NCBI RefSeq assembly: GCF_037335815.1
Contig: NZ_CP147841.1
Coordinates: forward strand, 3,286,001 to 3,350,000
DNA: 64,000 nt
From: Salinirubellus litoreus
GTDB lineage: Archaea > Halobacteriota > Halobacteria > Halobacteriales > Haloarculaceae
Direction of reading: 5' to 3'
Shown here: piece by piece, positions 9,131 to 18,006 of the stretch
Position numbering within the stretch: position 1 is the stretch's first letter
Layout: every line of letters begins with the position of its first letter
Position numbers and translations under genes: made by a program
Notes under the pieces: generated by a model
Databases searched by the model: none
What the model saw: the letters and a program-made list of their open reading frames with translations, nothing else
Told to the model about the DNA's origin: nothing

Positions 9131-9877
9131 GGCTCGCAGTACGTTCGCGCGACTGAAGTAGGAGTCGATTCCGGTTCGGTTGACCGGTAAGCGCCGAGCA
9201 CCGTCGCGCGGATAGGGTCCGGTCCGGACGTCGTGTGTCCACGACCCTCGCGGCCGTTCCTAGCCGCACGTCCGTGCGGCGTCGGGTTCCCGAACGCCAC
9301 GACACTGCATTCGTTCGCGTCGTCCGGTAGTTGGCCCTTCTGCCGGCCCCAGGAGGCCGGGCGTACGGGTGAACCGCACACGTACTCCATCACGTCGAAG
9401 ACCGAGAGCCTCGTGAACCGAGGGGAACTCGATCGGGATCCGCGTGGATCCGAGGACGTATCGTTCGGAGCCGACGTGCGGCCGTTACGGTTCGGGTCCG
9501 GTGGGGTGGTGATCCTCGACGGCGGGTTAGCACCGTCTCGGCTGACACCCCTGGCACGGCCGGGGGGCCGCCGTACCGCCCCTCGGCGGTGGACGATCCG
9601 GTCGACGTTCGACCGATGTGACCACCGCGGTGGGACGGCCGTGTCGGCCATCGGACCGTGTCGGTCCTGACCCCGGCCGCGCCGCCGGTCTGCCCCCGCG
9701 GGACTCGTATCGGCGACCCTACCAGGGTTCGAGAGGTGATAACGCTGCCGGCGACCGAGCGGCCGCGGGTGTCCTCGAACGGGTATCGGCCACCCAGGCG
9801 CGGAGGGTCCGTCGGGCGGGCTCACGGGCGGTACGGAGTGATACCGTTATGCTCGGGCGGCCCCTCGATCCGGACGA
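9131..9877. other. Long stretch without a supported gene
   Basis: About 750 bases in which every open frame on either strand has shadow-like Arg/Ser/Pro/Gly-rich translation and no recognisable motif. The last 40 bases (around 9836-9853, GTGATACCGTTATGCTCG) may hold the promoter of the gene at 9878. It could be a decayed gene region; nothing more can be supported. Confidence 0.4.
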
Positions 9878-10147
9878 ATGAGCGATCTGAAGGTCACGCC
9901 GGGCCCGGGCGCACAGAGCGCGTTCAGGCTGGGTATGGGAGCGGCCGCCGTCGCCGGCCTCGCGGCGGTCGGTCTCCTCTACTGGACCGCCGTCCTTACG
10001 CCCCTGCTCGTCGGGTTCGTCCTGCTGCTGGTCTTCCCGATCTACCTCGTGTTCGCCGCGTCCGCCCTCAGCGTCTGGCTGGGGTTCGGCAAGGACGCCA
10101 CCGACCTGCGGCCGGTCTACCGGGAGAAACGGGAGAAGACACCGTAG
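9878..10147 (+). CDS. Small two-helix membrane protein
   Basis: Predicted 89-residue protein of unknown function. Residues about 17-38 and 42-70 are two hydrophobic helices separated by only a short turn, followed by a charged cytosolic-type tail (GKDATDLRPVYREKREK). Clear composition and third-position G/C bias support it as real. It stands alone, with about 220 bases before the FolD-like gene. No motif identifies a role. Confidence 0.65.
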   Translation: MSDLKVTPGPGAQSAFRLGMGAAAVAGLAAVGLLYWTAVLTPLLVGFVLLLVFPIYLVFAASALSVWLGFGKDATDLRPVYREKREKTP

Positions 10148-10335
10148 CCGAGCGGCGCGACGACGGGGATCGAATCCCCCGACGTCGAGTCACCGACCGC
10201 GTCCACTTCTACGTCGATGACGGCACGTCGGGCTGTGAGACGCAGGCCGACCGGATCGACCTCGAATCGGCGGTCTACGAGGACGCCGGCGTCACGGCCT
10301 ACGGCGAGTTTCGGGGGCAGGGGTCAGGCGGGAGA

Positions 10336-10344
10336 GTTACAAGT
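10336..10344 (+). promoter_or_regulatory. TATA-like box of second folD-like gene
   Basis: GTTACAAGT, 22-30 bases before the GTG at 10366. The position supports that GTG over the longer frame that opens at 9658. Confidence 0.45.
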
Positions 10345-10365
10345 ACACCGCCCCGAGCGCCCGGC

Positions 10366-11253
10366 GTGTCGACCGAACGGCTGCTCGGCGAGCCCGTGGC
10401 CGCCGGGATCCGCGAGGAGGTCCGCGAACGGGTCGAGACGCTCGGCTCGCGCGATGTCGTCCCGACGCTTGGAACCGTGCTGATGAGCGCCGATCCGGCC
10501 GATCGGCGGTTCGTCGAGCTGAAGCACGACGCCTGCGAGCGGGTCGGCATCGAGGCACGGGACGTCCGCCTCGACCCCGGCGAGCCCGCATCGCGGCTCT
10601 ACGGCGCGGTCGAGCGGCTCTCGGCCGACCCCGACGTCGACGCGGTGTTCGTGCAGGTCCCGCTCCCGGGAGGGGTCGAGGTCTCGGAGGTTCGAGAGCG
10701 GATCGACCCCCGAAAGGACGTCGACTGTCTCGCGTACGAGGACCTCGGCCGGCTCGTCGCGGGCGACCCCCGGTTCGTCCCCGCGACGACCGCCGCCGTC
10801 GTTCGACTGCTCGACGCCTACGACGTCGCCGTCGAGGGGTGCGACCTCGTGGTCGTCGGGCGCTCGCCCGTCATCGGACGGCCGCTGGCGAACCGCCTGC
10901 TCCGGAAGGAGCTACCGGGCGACGCGACGGTCACCGTCTGTCACTCCCGAACCGCCGATCTCGGGTCGGTGACCCGACGCGCGGACGTGCTCGTGACCGC
11001 CTGCGGCGTCCCCGAACTCGTCGACGCGTCGATGCTCCGGCCGGGCGTCACGGTGATCGACGTGAGCGCCAACCGACGACCGGCCGACACCGATCGTGGG
11101 TACGAGGTGATCGGCGACGTGGACTTCGAGAGCGCGCGAGCGGTCGCCTCGGCCATCACGCCGGTCCCGGGCGGGGTCGGGCCGGTGACGCTCGCCACGC
11201 TCCTCGGGAACGTCGTTCTGGCTGCCGAGCGGCGGACGGACGGTGGCGGGTGA
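10366..11253 (+). CDS. Diverged FolD paralogue (methylene-THF dehydrogenase/cyclohydrolase-like)
   Basis: Predicted 295-residue member of the bifunctional FolD family, which oxidises methylene-THF to methenyl-THF and hydrolyses it to formyl-THF. The Rossmann motif VVVGRSPVIGRPLAN and the C-terminal TPVPGGVGPVT are intact, and the catalytic lysine is kept (K53 in FVELKHDAC). Three family signatures differ from the canonical copy at 17113: the catalytic-loop Tyr is Phe49, the DVDGF-type motif reads DVDCLAY, and the CTP-x-G motif reads ATTAA. It may be a specialised dehydrogenase or a non-catalytic homologue. GTG 10366 gives family length and has a TATA-like box. Confidence 0.78.
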   Translation: MSTERLLGEPVAAGIREEVRERVETLGSRDVVPTLGTVLMSADPADRRFVELKHDACERVGIEARDVRLDPGEPASRLYGAVERLSADPDVDAVFVQVPLPGGVEVSEVRERIDPRKDVDCLAYEDLGRLVAGDPRFVPATTAAVVRLLDAYDVAVEGCDLVVVGRSPVIGRPLANRLLRKELPGDATVTVCHSRTADLGSVTRRADVLVTACGVPELVDASMLRPGVTVIDVSANRRPADTDRGYEVIGDVDFESARAVASAITPVPGGVGPVTLATLLGNVVLAAERRTDGGG

Positions 11254-11503
11254 GACGATCGAAAGGGACCGCCTACCTGCTTCTCGCTTCCCGTTCGTCG
11301 TCTGTGCGGGTGAGCTCGATCGGCGAGTCGCGAGGATCCTCGCGGATTCGCCGGTTCCGTCGGCATCCCGCCGACGAGCCACCGGCTACCGCTGGGGTTG
11401 AGTGAGATCACGGTTAAAGGGTTTCGTGCCACCCGGAACCGTCGTGTCGGGCGGCTGTACGGGATACGGGATCGGTCCCCGCGGCCCCGCCGCCCGGCCG
11501 CAG

Positions 11504-11510
11504 TATATAA
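11504..11510 (+). promoter_or_regulatory. TATA box of the gene at 11576
   Basis: TATATAA is one of the clearest TATA boxes in the window. The predicted transcript start near 11535 would leave about a 40-base leader before ATG 11576. Nothing else is seen in 11254-11503. Confidence 0.55.
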
Positions 11511-11575
11511 ACACGGCCACTATTCATCACGTAGGTTGATGATGGGATTCCACGACACGCCTGTCGAGGGCTACC

Positions 11576-12571
11576 ATGTGTATCGGAGACGCGCTCCGGG
11601 AACTCGCCGCATTCCTCGACGAGTGTGAGGACGAGGGCCGCGTGACGGGGGTCGGACTGGTCGAGGGGCACGGTCGGGGAGCTTCGAGCGAGGTGAGCGC
11701 GGAGGTCGAGGTGACGCTCTCGGTGGCGGCCGCGGACGGTGACGGCGACCTCTCGCTCGACGGGTCGTCGGTCGACGAGGCGGGGCGGCTGGGCCTGTCG
11801 TTCGAGTCCCCCGAGTCGGTCGTCCCGACGCCGAACGGGCGCGTCGACGTCGAGCCCACCGGGGTGACGTTCGGGTCGGACGCCACGTTGACGGTCACGC
11901 TCACGGCGACGGTTCCGACCGACGATGGAGTCGGGATCGACGGCGAGGGTGCGACTGGGAACGAACCCACGACTGACGGTGGACCGGCAGCGGAGGACCG
12001 CGGTCGGCCCGGCGAACCGGACGAGGGGTCGGATGAGCCGGAGCCTCCGGCGGAGCCGGACCGCGACAGGGGGGTCCCCCCGTTCAGGGATCCCGAACTG
12101 CTGGCGGAGGTGTACGAGTCCTGTGACACGTTCGCCGAGATGACCGACGCGATCGGGATGGACGTCACGGCCGAGACGGTCCGTCGGTACATGATCGACT
12201 ACGGGATCCACCAGCCGAACACCTACGACACGGGCGGTGACGAAGGGGAGGAGGATCGGGACGTCGAGGACGGCGGTGCTCACGCGGCCGAGACGGCCGA
12301 GGACGGCTCGCCCGTGGTGCTCGCGGACGGCATCGGTCTCCCGGAGGACGTCACGGTCGAGACGCTCATCGAGACCGTCGAGCGGTCGAACACGCTCTAC
12401 GAGGTCGAGCGCGACGTCGGCGTCGACCGGGAGGACGCCCTGGAGATGCTGCGCGAACTCGACCTGCTCGACCTCGTCGTCGGTCGGCTCTCGACGCAGG
12501 ACAGGCGTGACATCACCCGCGAGGACGTCGTCCAGCGGCTCCGCGAGGCGTCGGCCACTGGCGGTGGCTGA
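11576..12571 (+). CDS. Acidic protein with two helix-turn-helix-like segments
   Basis: Predicted 331-residue protein I cannot assign to a named family. Residues 1-20 look helical (GDALRELAAFLDECED), about 30-120 are beta-rich, and 125-165 is a low-complexity acidic/proline linker. About 170-220 contains a helix-turn-helix-like unit (LAEVYESCDTFAEMTDAIG, then VRRYMIDYGI). After a second acidic linker, 255-315 has a second three-helix unit (TLIETVERSNTLYEVERDVG). This suggests a DNA-binding or adaptor role. Two HTH_10 regulators follow on the same strand, so the block may be regulatory for the one-carbon genes; that is inference. Confidence 0.6.
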   Translation: MCIGDALRELAAFLDECEDEGRVTGVGLVEGHGRGASSEVSAEVEVTLSVAAADGDGDLSLDGSSVDEAGRLGLSFESPESVVPTPNGRVDVEPTGVTFGSDATLTVTLTATVPTDDGVGIDGEGATGNEPTTDGGPAAEDRGRPGEPDEGSDEPEPPAEPDRDRGVPPFRDPELLAEVYESCDTFAEMTDAIGMDVTAETVRRYMIDYGIHQPNTYDTGGDEGEEDRDVEDGGAHAAETAEDGSPVVLADGIGLPEDVTVETLIETVERSNTLYEVERDVGVDREDALEMLRELDLLDLVVGRLSTQDRRDITREDVVQRLREASATGGG

Positions 12572-12713
12572 GCACACCGTTCGAACCCGACCACGGCGCG
12601 AGAGCGGAGCTTCTACCGGCCCGCCCGATCCCCTCCGCTCCCCGAGACGACGGAGAGACTAAGGGGGTCCGATCCCTCCTCCAAACGAGCCGTCCGCTCG
12701 CGAACTCTCTACC

Positions 12714-13400
12714 ATGGCGATCGTCACCGAGGTCCGGTTCGCCCACGGGGACGGAGCCCTGGCCGACACGCTCGCGGCGCTCCCCGACGTCGACGTCACC
12801 GTCATCCGCGAGGCCAGCACCGATCCGGGCGGGAGCGTCTACCTGTTGCGGTTCGACGGCGATATCGGAGGGTACGAGGAGCTGGAGGAGGTCCTCGATG
12901 CGGATCACACGGTCCGGGCGGCGGAGCCGATGTCGGGGTTCGAGGACCAGCACCTCTGGGGGGTCGAGTTCTCCGCGGAGGCGAAGCTCCTCGCACCGAA
13001 GGTCACGAACGAGGAGGGGTTCGTCCTCGACGCCCGGAGCTCCGACCTCGATGGCGGCCGGCGCGGGTGGCACGAACGGTGGCTGGTCCCCGACCGGGAG
13101 GCGCTCCACGAGATCTGGGAGGGTGCCCGCGAGGAGGGGTTCGAGTTCGAGATCATCGAGTTCCGATCCCAGGGTCGAACCGACCCGGAGTACCCCGGCG
13201 GCGGCGCGCCAACCGACGAACAGCGCGAGGCGCTCCTGGCCGCGTACGAGCACGGCTACTTCGCGGAACCCCGAGAGACGTCCCTGGAGGAGCTCGCCGA
13301 GGTCCTCGGCCTCTCCCCGACGGCGGTCGGCGGACGGCTCAGGCGGGGGATGCGCTCGCTCGTCGGGATGACGCTCGTGGTCGAGCGCCCCGAGGAGTGA
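12714..13400 (+). CDS. HTH_10 (bacterio-opsin activator-type) transcriptional regulator
   Basis: Predicted 228-residue regulator. Residues 1-155 form the beta-rich sensor-like region common in this haloarchaeal family, and about 168-222 the HTH_10 domain (DEQREALLAAYEHGYF, then TSLEELAEVLGLSPTAVGGRLRR). HTH_10 proteins are common haloarchaeal transcription factors. A paralogue lies 264 bases downstream, separated by an 81-base near-palindrome, and the two share most of the HTH_10 sequence, so they look like a tandem duplication. ATG 12714 was taken; no strong TATA box was seen. The target is unknown; nearby one-carbon genes are candidates. Confidence 0.82.
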   Translation: MAIVTEVRFAHGDGALADTLAALPDVDVTVIREASTDPGGSVYLLRFDGDIGGYEELEEVLDADHTVRAAEPMSGFEDQHLWGVEFSAEAKLLAPKVTNEEGFVLDARSSDLDGGRRGWHERWLVPDREALHEIWEGAREEGFEFEIIEFRSQGRTDPEYPGGGAPTDEQREALLAAYEHGYFAEPRETSLEELAEVLGLSPTAVGGRLRRGMRSLVGMTLVVERPEE

Positions 13401-13480
13401 TACCGACGGTTGTAACGGTTTACCGGTGATCGCCGCCCCGTCCAGGCGGCCACCGGGTAAAACACTACAACCGTCGGTAT
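13400..13480. repeat. 81-base near-perfect hairpin between two HTH_10 genes
   Basis: ATACCGACGGTTGTA (13400-13414) is exactly complementary to TACAACCGTCGGTAT (13466-13480). Pairing continues inward with few mismatches through TTTACC-GGTG against CACCGGGTAAAA and again through GCCGCC against GGCGGC, leaving a short loop centred on 13440. It begins at the stop codon of the first regulator. It could be a transcript hairpin, a two-sided operator or a small mobile-element relic. Confidence 0.75.
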
Positions 13481-13663
13481 GAGCCCCGATCCGAACCGGA
13501 CGGGGTGTCACGAACGCGAGACCCCCAGCCCCCGGTTCGCCGGGCCGTACGCCCCGAAAGCGTTAGGTGCGTTCCGTGGCTCACGTGTACATCTACGCTT
13601 CGATGACGGGAGTCCCGCGCCTTGCGAGCGAACGGCCGTGCCCCCCGAGGAGTCGAGCCTGAC

Positions 13664-14317
13664 GTGATCTCCGCACGTGTCTACGCGGAACACCCCGATC
13701 TCGCGCTCACCCACACCATCCGCTCGCTCCCGGACGTCGACATCGGCGTCGTCTCGGACGCGGGGACCGACCCCCAGCACGACGTCTACTTCTTCTGGTT
13801 CGAGGCGTCGGACTTCGAGGCGGTCGAGGCGACCCTGGAGGAGGACCACACCGTCGCGGACCACTCGGTCATCGTCGAGCGCGAGGGCCGGCGGACCTAC
13901 CGCATCGAGTACAGCGACCGGGCGAAGCTCCTCACCCCCGCGATGACCGAGATCGGGGGGGTCACGCTCGAGTCCAGGAGCCACTCGAACGGCTGGGTCC
14001 TCCGGATGCACCTCACCGACCACGACGGGCTGTACGCGCTCAGCGAGTACGCCGAGGAGGAGGGGATACGCCTCGAGATACTCTCGCTGAAGCAGACCGA
14101 GGAGACCTACGACCGGTTCGACTTCGGGCTGACCGACGAGCAGCGCGAGGCGCTCGTCGCCGCGTTCGTCCACGGCTACTACGACGAGCCCCGCCGGACG
14201 TCCCTGGAGGAGCTGGCGTCGCTGCTCGGGATCTCCCCGACGGCGGTCAGCGGACGGCTCAGGCGCGCCTCCGCCCGGCTCGTCGAGGAGGTGCTCCTCG
14301 ACGAGGGGCGCGCCTGA
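13664..14317 (+). CDS. HTH_10 transcriptional regulator, paralogue of the preceding one
   Basis: Predicted 217-residue regulator with the same layout: an N-terminal beta-rich region (about 1-150) beginning ISARVYAEHPDLALTHTI, and a C-terminal HTH_10 domain with TSLEELASLLGISPTAVSGRLRR. The GTG at 13664 aligns the N-terminus with the paralogue at 12714; an upstream TTG at 13622 would add an Arg/Pro-rich piece and is less likely. It is convergent with the MetF-like gene, whose stop is 55 bases away. The effector is unknown. Confidence 0.8.
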   Translation: MISARVYAEHPDLALTHTIRSLPDVDIGVVSDAGTDPQHDVYFFWFEASDFEAVEATLEEDHTVADHSVIVEREGRRTYRIEYSDRAKLLTPAMTEIGGVTLESRSHSNGWVLRMHLTDHDGLYALSEYAEEEGIRLEILSLKQTEETYDRFDFGLTDEQREALVAAFVHGYYDEPRRTSLEELASLLGISPTAVSGRLRRASARLVEEVLLDEGRA

Positions 14318-14371
14318 GCGGGGGAACGGAACGGCGAGCGAAGAACGAACCGAGCGCCCGGACCGTGGGCA

Positions 14372-15232
14372 CTACCGCTCCAGAGCGCCGAGCCGCCAGT
14401 CCTCGGTGTCCGGCACCTGGTTGAACGTGTAGATGTGGAGCCCCCGGATGTCGTACTCGGGGTCGGCGGCGTAGGGGGCGAGCCCGTCGATGAGTTTGTC
14501 GGGGGTGTACTTCCCCCGCGAGCCGACGAGCTGGCGGACGAACCCCACGATACCGCTCGTCTTCCGGAGGAAGTCGATCGAGTCGCCCACGCCGACCTTC
14601 TGCGAGATGCCGAGCAGCCGCTGGTACTTCATCACGCCCGGGATGCCGACCTCGACCGGGAGCTCGACGCCCCGCGCTCGTATCTCCTCGATCCACTCGA
14701 CGACCGCCTCGGGGTCGTAACAGAGCTGCGTGACGATATACGTCGAGTGGGGCTCCTTCTTCGCCATCGCTTCGGCGAGCGTCTCGTCGTCGAGGAAGGC
14801 GTGTCCCTCGGGGTAGCCGGTGATGCCGACCTCCTCGAACTCGTAGCCGAGACCGTCGAGTGCGACGAGCAGGTCGTGGGCGGACTCGAACTCCCCCGCG
14901 GGCTCCTCGCGGTCGCCGCCGGGGACGAAGATGTCGGTGACGCCAGCGTCGGCGACGCGCCCGGCGATCTCGTCCAGGTGCTCCTCGTCGCGGACGTAGC
15001 GGGCCGCGATGTGGGGGACGATCTCGTAGCCCGCCTCGGCCGCTCGCTCGGTCCACTCGACCGTCGCGTCGATACCGAGCGACGGCGAGGTGGTGATGGC
15101 GATACTCGCACCGTCCGGCAGGTGACCCATCTGTTCCCCGAAGCTGTCGAACGGCATCAGTTCGAACCGCGGCTCCGAGAGCAGTCGCTGTGCACCGTCC
15201 GCCGTCGACGTCGAGCGTGTTTCGAGTGCCAT
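14372..15232 (-). CDS. Methylenetetrahydrofolate reductase-like (MetF family) protein
   Basis: Predicted 286-residue TIM-barrel protein of the MTHFR family, interconverting methyl-THF and methylene-THF. Visible family features include an early FELMPFDSFGEQM segment, the middle ITGYPEGHAFLDDETL segment, TQLCYDPEAVVEWI and GIPGVMKYQRLLGIS. Length is close to bacterial MetF (about 290). It lies 125 bases downstream of the GcvT-family demethylase on the same strand. This pairing recalls the demethylase-metF arrangement in bacterial lignin-aromatic demethylation, where MetF oxidises the methyl-THF formed. A catabolic, methyl-oxidising direction is inferred here. The electron carrier is not evident. 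Confidence 0.75.
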   Translation of the reverse strand: MALETRSTSTADGAQRLLSEPRFELMPFDSFGEQMGHLPDGASIAITTSPSLGIDATVEWTERAAEAGYEIVPHIAARYVRDEEHLDEIAGRVADAGVTDIFVPGGDREEPAGEFESAHDLLVALDGLGYEFEEVGITGYPEGHAFLDDETLAEAMAKKEPHSTYIVTQLCYDPEAVVEWIEEIRARGVELPVEVGIPGVMKYQRLLGISQKVGVGDSIDFLRKTSGIVGFVRQLVGSRGKYTPDKLIDGLAPYAADPEYDIRGLHIYTFNQVPDTEDWRLGALER

Positions 15233-15357
15233 TGTCTGGTGTCAGCGGTCGGATCGGGGCCGCCCACTTCTCGTAGCCTCGGGAGCCGGCCCGTAAGGGC
15301 CTGTCGCCGCCGGCAGGGCGTCCGGCCGGGCTGGTCCGGTCCGCGGGCGACGGCCCA

Positions 15358-16746
15358 TCACTCGTCCGCGTCCTCCCGGGCGTGGAGCTTCGCCTGCTCG
15401 CGGGCGCTCGGGTTCACCGACTCCTTGAACGGGACCTCCGCGACCGTCGCGTACACCGGCTCGCCCGGCTCCTCGGCGTACTCGTCGGGGAGGTGGACCT
15501 GGAACTCGACGCCGAGGTCCTCCTCGTAGATCTCGTCGTCGAGCGTCGCGTCCGTCTCCGTCTGGAGCTTCTCGGCGGGGACGAACCCCATCCCGATGTT
15601 CGTCTCGAGCTCCGGGTTCCACCACGGGGAGGTCATGTAGCCACACTCCTCGCCCGTGTCGGGGTCGGAGATGATCCAGAAGTCCGGCGCGTAGTCCCGG
15701 ATGGGTTCGCCGGCCATCTTCAGCCCCACGAGCTTGAGGTTGAACGGGTACTCGCCGTCCTCGATGAGCGCCTTCTGGCGTTCGAGCTCCTCCTTGCCGA
15801 TGTAGTCGCCCTCCTTGTCGTCGGGCACCTGGTAGCCGAGGTTGACCTGGAACGGCGAGGTCTCGTGGTCCATGTCCTGGCCCCAGGACATGATGCCCGC
15901 GGCGATGCGGCGGTGGTGGCCGGGGGCGATCTGCATCCCGCCGTGGTCGACGACGCTCTCGTGAACCGGGTCCCAGACGCGCTCGCCGTACTTCGAGGCC
16001 TCCTTCACGTACACCTCGAAGCCCGCCTCGCCGGAGAAGCCGGTCTGACTCACGAGCACGTCGACGCCGTCGATCTCGGCGTCCATCAGGCCGTAGTAGG
16101 GGATGTCCGTGACCTCCTCGCCGACGACGTCGACCATGACGTCCTCGGCGAGCGGGCCCTGGATCTGCATCGGGGCGACGTCGATCTCGTCGATCTCCAC
16201 GTCGAAGTCCATGCCGACGTTGACCCCCTGGATCCACTGCATCAGCGTCGAATCCGAGATGGAGAACCAGAACTCGTCCTCGGCGATCCGCAGGAGGACC
16301 GGGTCGTTGAGGATGCCGCCGTCCTCGTTACAGAGGATGACGTACTTGCCCTTCATCGGCTCGATGGCCGTCGCGTCCCGGGTGATGACGTAGTCGGTGA
16401 GCGCCTCGGCGTCGGGGCCCTTCACGCGGATCTGGCGCTCGACGGCGACGTCCCAGATGGTGACGGCCTCGGTGAGCGCCTCGTACTCCTTCATCGCGCC
16501 GCCGTCCTCGGGCTCGACGAGCCCGCGAGGGTGGTAGAGCCGGTTGTAGACCGTCGCGCGCCAGGCACCGTTCTCGTTGAACGACTTGTGGAAGAACGGC
16601 GACTTGCGAACGCGGGTCGAGACCAGCATCTCGATCCCCGGATCGCCCGACTGGCGGAGGTTCCGCGGCAAGGTGCGGTCGGACTGGTCCACGCTCGGGT
16701 GGTTCGGGTGTTCGGCTTCCTGGGAGAGCGACTCGTTGTCTGACAT
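15358..16746 (-). CDS. GcvT-family THF-dependent demethylase (LigM/DmdA-like)
   Basis: Predicted 462-residue folate-binding protein of the aminomethyltransferase (GcvT) superfamily, expected to transfer a methyl group from a small substrate to THF. Residues about 40-350 hold the GcvT fold (TIWDVAVERQIRVKG, then ILNDPVLLRIAEDEFW, and the SQTGFSGEAGFEVYV folate-site motif), and about 360-440 the C-terminal barrel (GYMTSPWWNPEL). It is longer than a glycine-cleavage T protein (about 370) and nearer to LigM-type O-demethylases (about 470) or DMSP demethylase. Acting with MetF and FolD is inferred from context. ATG 16746 has a TATA-like box 25-34 bases upstream. Confidence 0.75.
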   Translation of the reverse strand: MSDNESLSQEAEHPNHPSVDQSDRTLPRNLRQSGDPGIEMLVSTRVRKSPFFHKSFNENGAWRATVYNRLYHPRGLVEPEDGGAMKEYEALTEAVTIWDVAVERQIRVKGPDAEALTDYVITRDATAIEPMKGKYVILCNEDGGILNDPVLLRIAEDEFWFSISDSTLMQWIQGVNVGMDFDVEIDEIDVAPMQIQGPLAEDVMVDVVGEEVTDIPYYGLMDAEIDGVDVLVSQTGFSGEAGFEVYVKEASKYGERVWDPVHESVVDHGGMQIAPGHHRRIAAGIMSWGQDMDHETSPFQVNLGYQVPDDKEGDYIGKEELERQKALIEDGEYPFNLKLVGLKMAGEPIRDYAPDFWIISDPDTGEECGYMTSPWWNPELETNIGMGFVPAEKLQTETDATLDDEIYEEDLGVEFQVHLPDEYAEEPGEPVYATVAEVPFKESVNPSAREQAKLHAREDADE

Positions 16747-16770
16747 CGCTTCTCCGGGTCGCGCCGGTCG

Positions 16771-16780
16771 TACATAAAAT
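16771..16780 (-). promoter_or_regulatory. TATA-like box of the demethylase gene
   Basis: Minus-strand ATTTTATGTA lies 25-34 bases before ATG 16746, ideal for a leaderless transcript. The rest of the 366-base divergent region to 17113 holds no gene; GTTTGATAAC near 16965 may serve folD. Confidence 0.6.
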
Positions 16781-17112
16781 GCGGGCGTAGGACCCGAACA
16801 ACGGGAGCGTAATCCACCGTATTTGGCCCTCACGGACCGAGTATCGGCCGTCATGATCGCTGGGCGTTTCACGGCACCGGATCGGACAACATCTGACAGC
16901 CGTGGTACGTGTTGTGGAATCCACCGGGAACCGACGGGCCGACTGACGGGGCGTGGACCCGGCGGTTTGATAACGCTCGGTCCGATTGTCGACCCGAGGC
17001 CCGGCGGACGCGCCGCCGGCGTGGGCGCGTCGCGACCGGGCGAGGAGACCACCATGGACCACAAGGACCCGGATGCTACGGCGGAGGCGGACCCGACGGG
17101 AGGCCGGTACCC

Positions 17113-18006
17113 GTGACGAACGTCCTCGACGGCAACGCGGTCGGCGACCGTATCCGCGAGGAGCTACGCGGCTGTATCGACACGCTCGACGGCGAGGGGG
17201 TGACCCCGGGACTGGCGACGGTCCTGATGAGCGAGGACCCCGCGAGCGAGACGTACGTCTCGATGAAACAGCGGGCCTGTGAGGACCTCGGGATCGAGAG
17301 CATCCACCGCGAGATAGACCCCGACGCGCCCGCCGAGGAGCTGTTCGAGACGGTCGAGTCGCTCAACGACGACCCCGAGGTCCACGGCATCCTCGTCCAG
17401 ATGCCCGTCCCGGACCACGTCGACAAGCGGACGGTGCTCCGGAGCATCGATCCGGAGAAGGACGTCGACGGGTTCCACCCCGAGAACGTCGGGCGGCTAG
17501 TGGCGGGCGACGCCCGCTTCAAGCCCTGTACGCCACACGGCATCCAGAAGCTACTGGAGGCCGCCGACGTCGACACGGAGGGGAAGGAAGCGGTCGTCGT
17601 CGGGCGGTCGGACATCGTGGGCAAGCCGATGGCGAACCTCCTCATCCAGAAGGCCCCCGGGGGGAACGCGACGACCACCGTCTGTCACTCCCGTACCGAC
17701 GACCTCGGCGCGAAGACCCGTGAGGCGGACATCGTCGTCGCGGCCGCGGGCTACCCCGAACTCGTCGACGGGTCGATGATCGCGGAGGGAGCCACCGTCA
17801 TCGACGTGGGCGTCAACCGCGTCGACGCGGACAACGAGAAGGGGTACGAACTCGTCGGCGACGTCGAGTTCGAGAGCGCGAAGGAGAGAGCGGAGGTCAT
17901 CACCCCGGTCCCCGGCGGCGTCGGCCCGATGACCATCACGATGCTCCTGTACAACACCGTGAAGGCGGCGGGCATCCAGGCGGACGTCCCGGTCGACCTC
18001 CCGTAG
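17113..18006 (+). CDS. folD: Bifunctional methylene-THF dehydrogenase/methenyl-THF cyclohydrolase
   Basis: Predicted 297-residue cytosolic FolD converting methylene-THF through methenyl-THF to 10-formyl-THF with NAD(P)+. All signatures are present: catalytic Tyr48 and Lys52 in TYVSMKQRAC, LVQMPVP, EKDVDGFHPENVG, PCTPHG, the Rossmann VVVGRSDIVGKPMAN and TPVPGGVGPMT. The GTG at 17113 gives the usual family length; upstream sequence in this frame is Arg/Pro-rich and unlikely to be coding. It is divergent from the demethylase gene and followed 219 bases later by the ammonia-lyase gene. Confidence 0.92.
   Translation: MTNVLDGNAVGDRIREELRGCIDTLDGEGVTPGLATVLMSEDPASETYVSMKQRACEDLGIESIHREIDPDAPAEELFETVESLNDDPEVHGILVQMPVPDHVDKRTVLRSIDPEKDVDGFHPENVGRLVAGDARFKPCTPHGIQKLLEAADVDTEGKEAVVVGRSDIVGKPMANLLIQKAPGGNATTTVCHSRTDDLGAKTREADIVVAAAGYPELVDGSMIAEGATVIDVGVNRVDADNEKGYELVGDVEFESAKERAEVITPVPGGVGPMTITMLLYNTVKAAGIQADVPVDLP

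Noticed and set aside
10165..10179. GGGGATCGAATCCCC hairpin resembling a tRNA T-arm
   Set aside because: The loop starts with A instead of the conserved TTC and no acceptor, D-arm or anticodon arm can be folded around it.
9658..10365. N-terminal extension of the FolD paralogue
   Set aside because: The extension overlaps the 89-residue membrane protein in another frame and is Arg/Gly-rich; the GTG at 10366 has a correctly placed TATA box.
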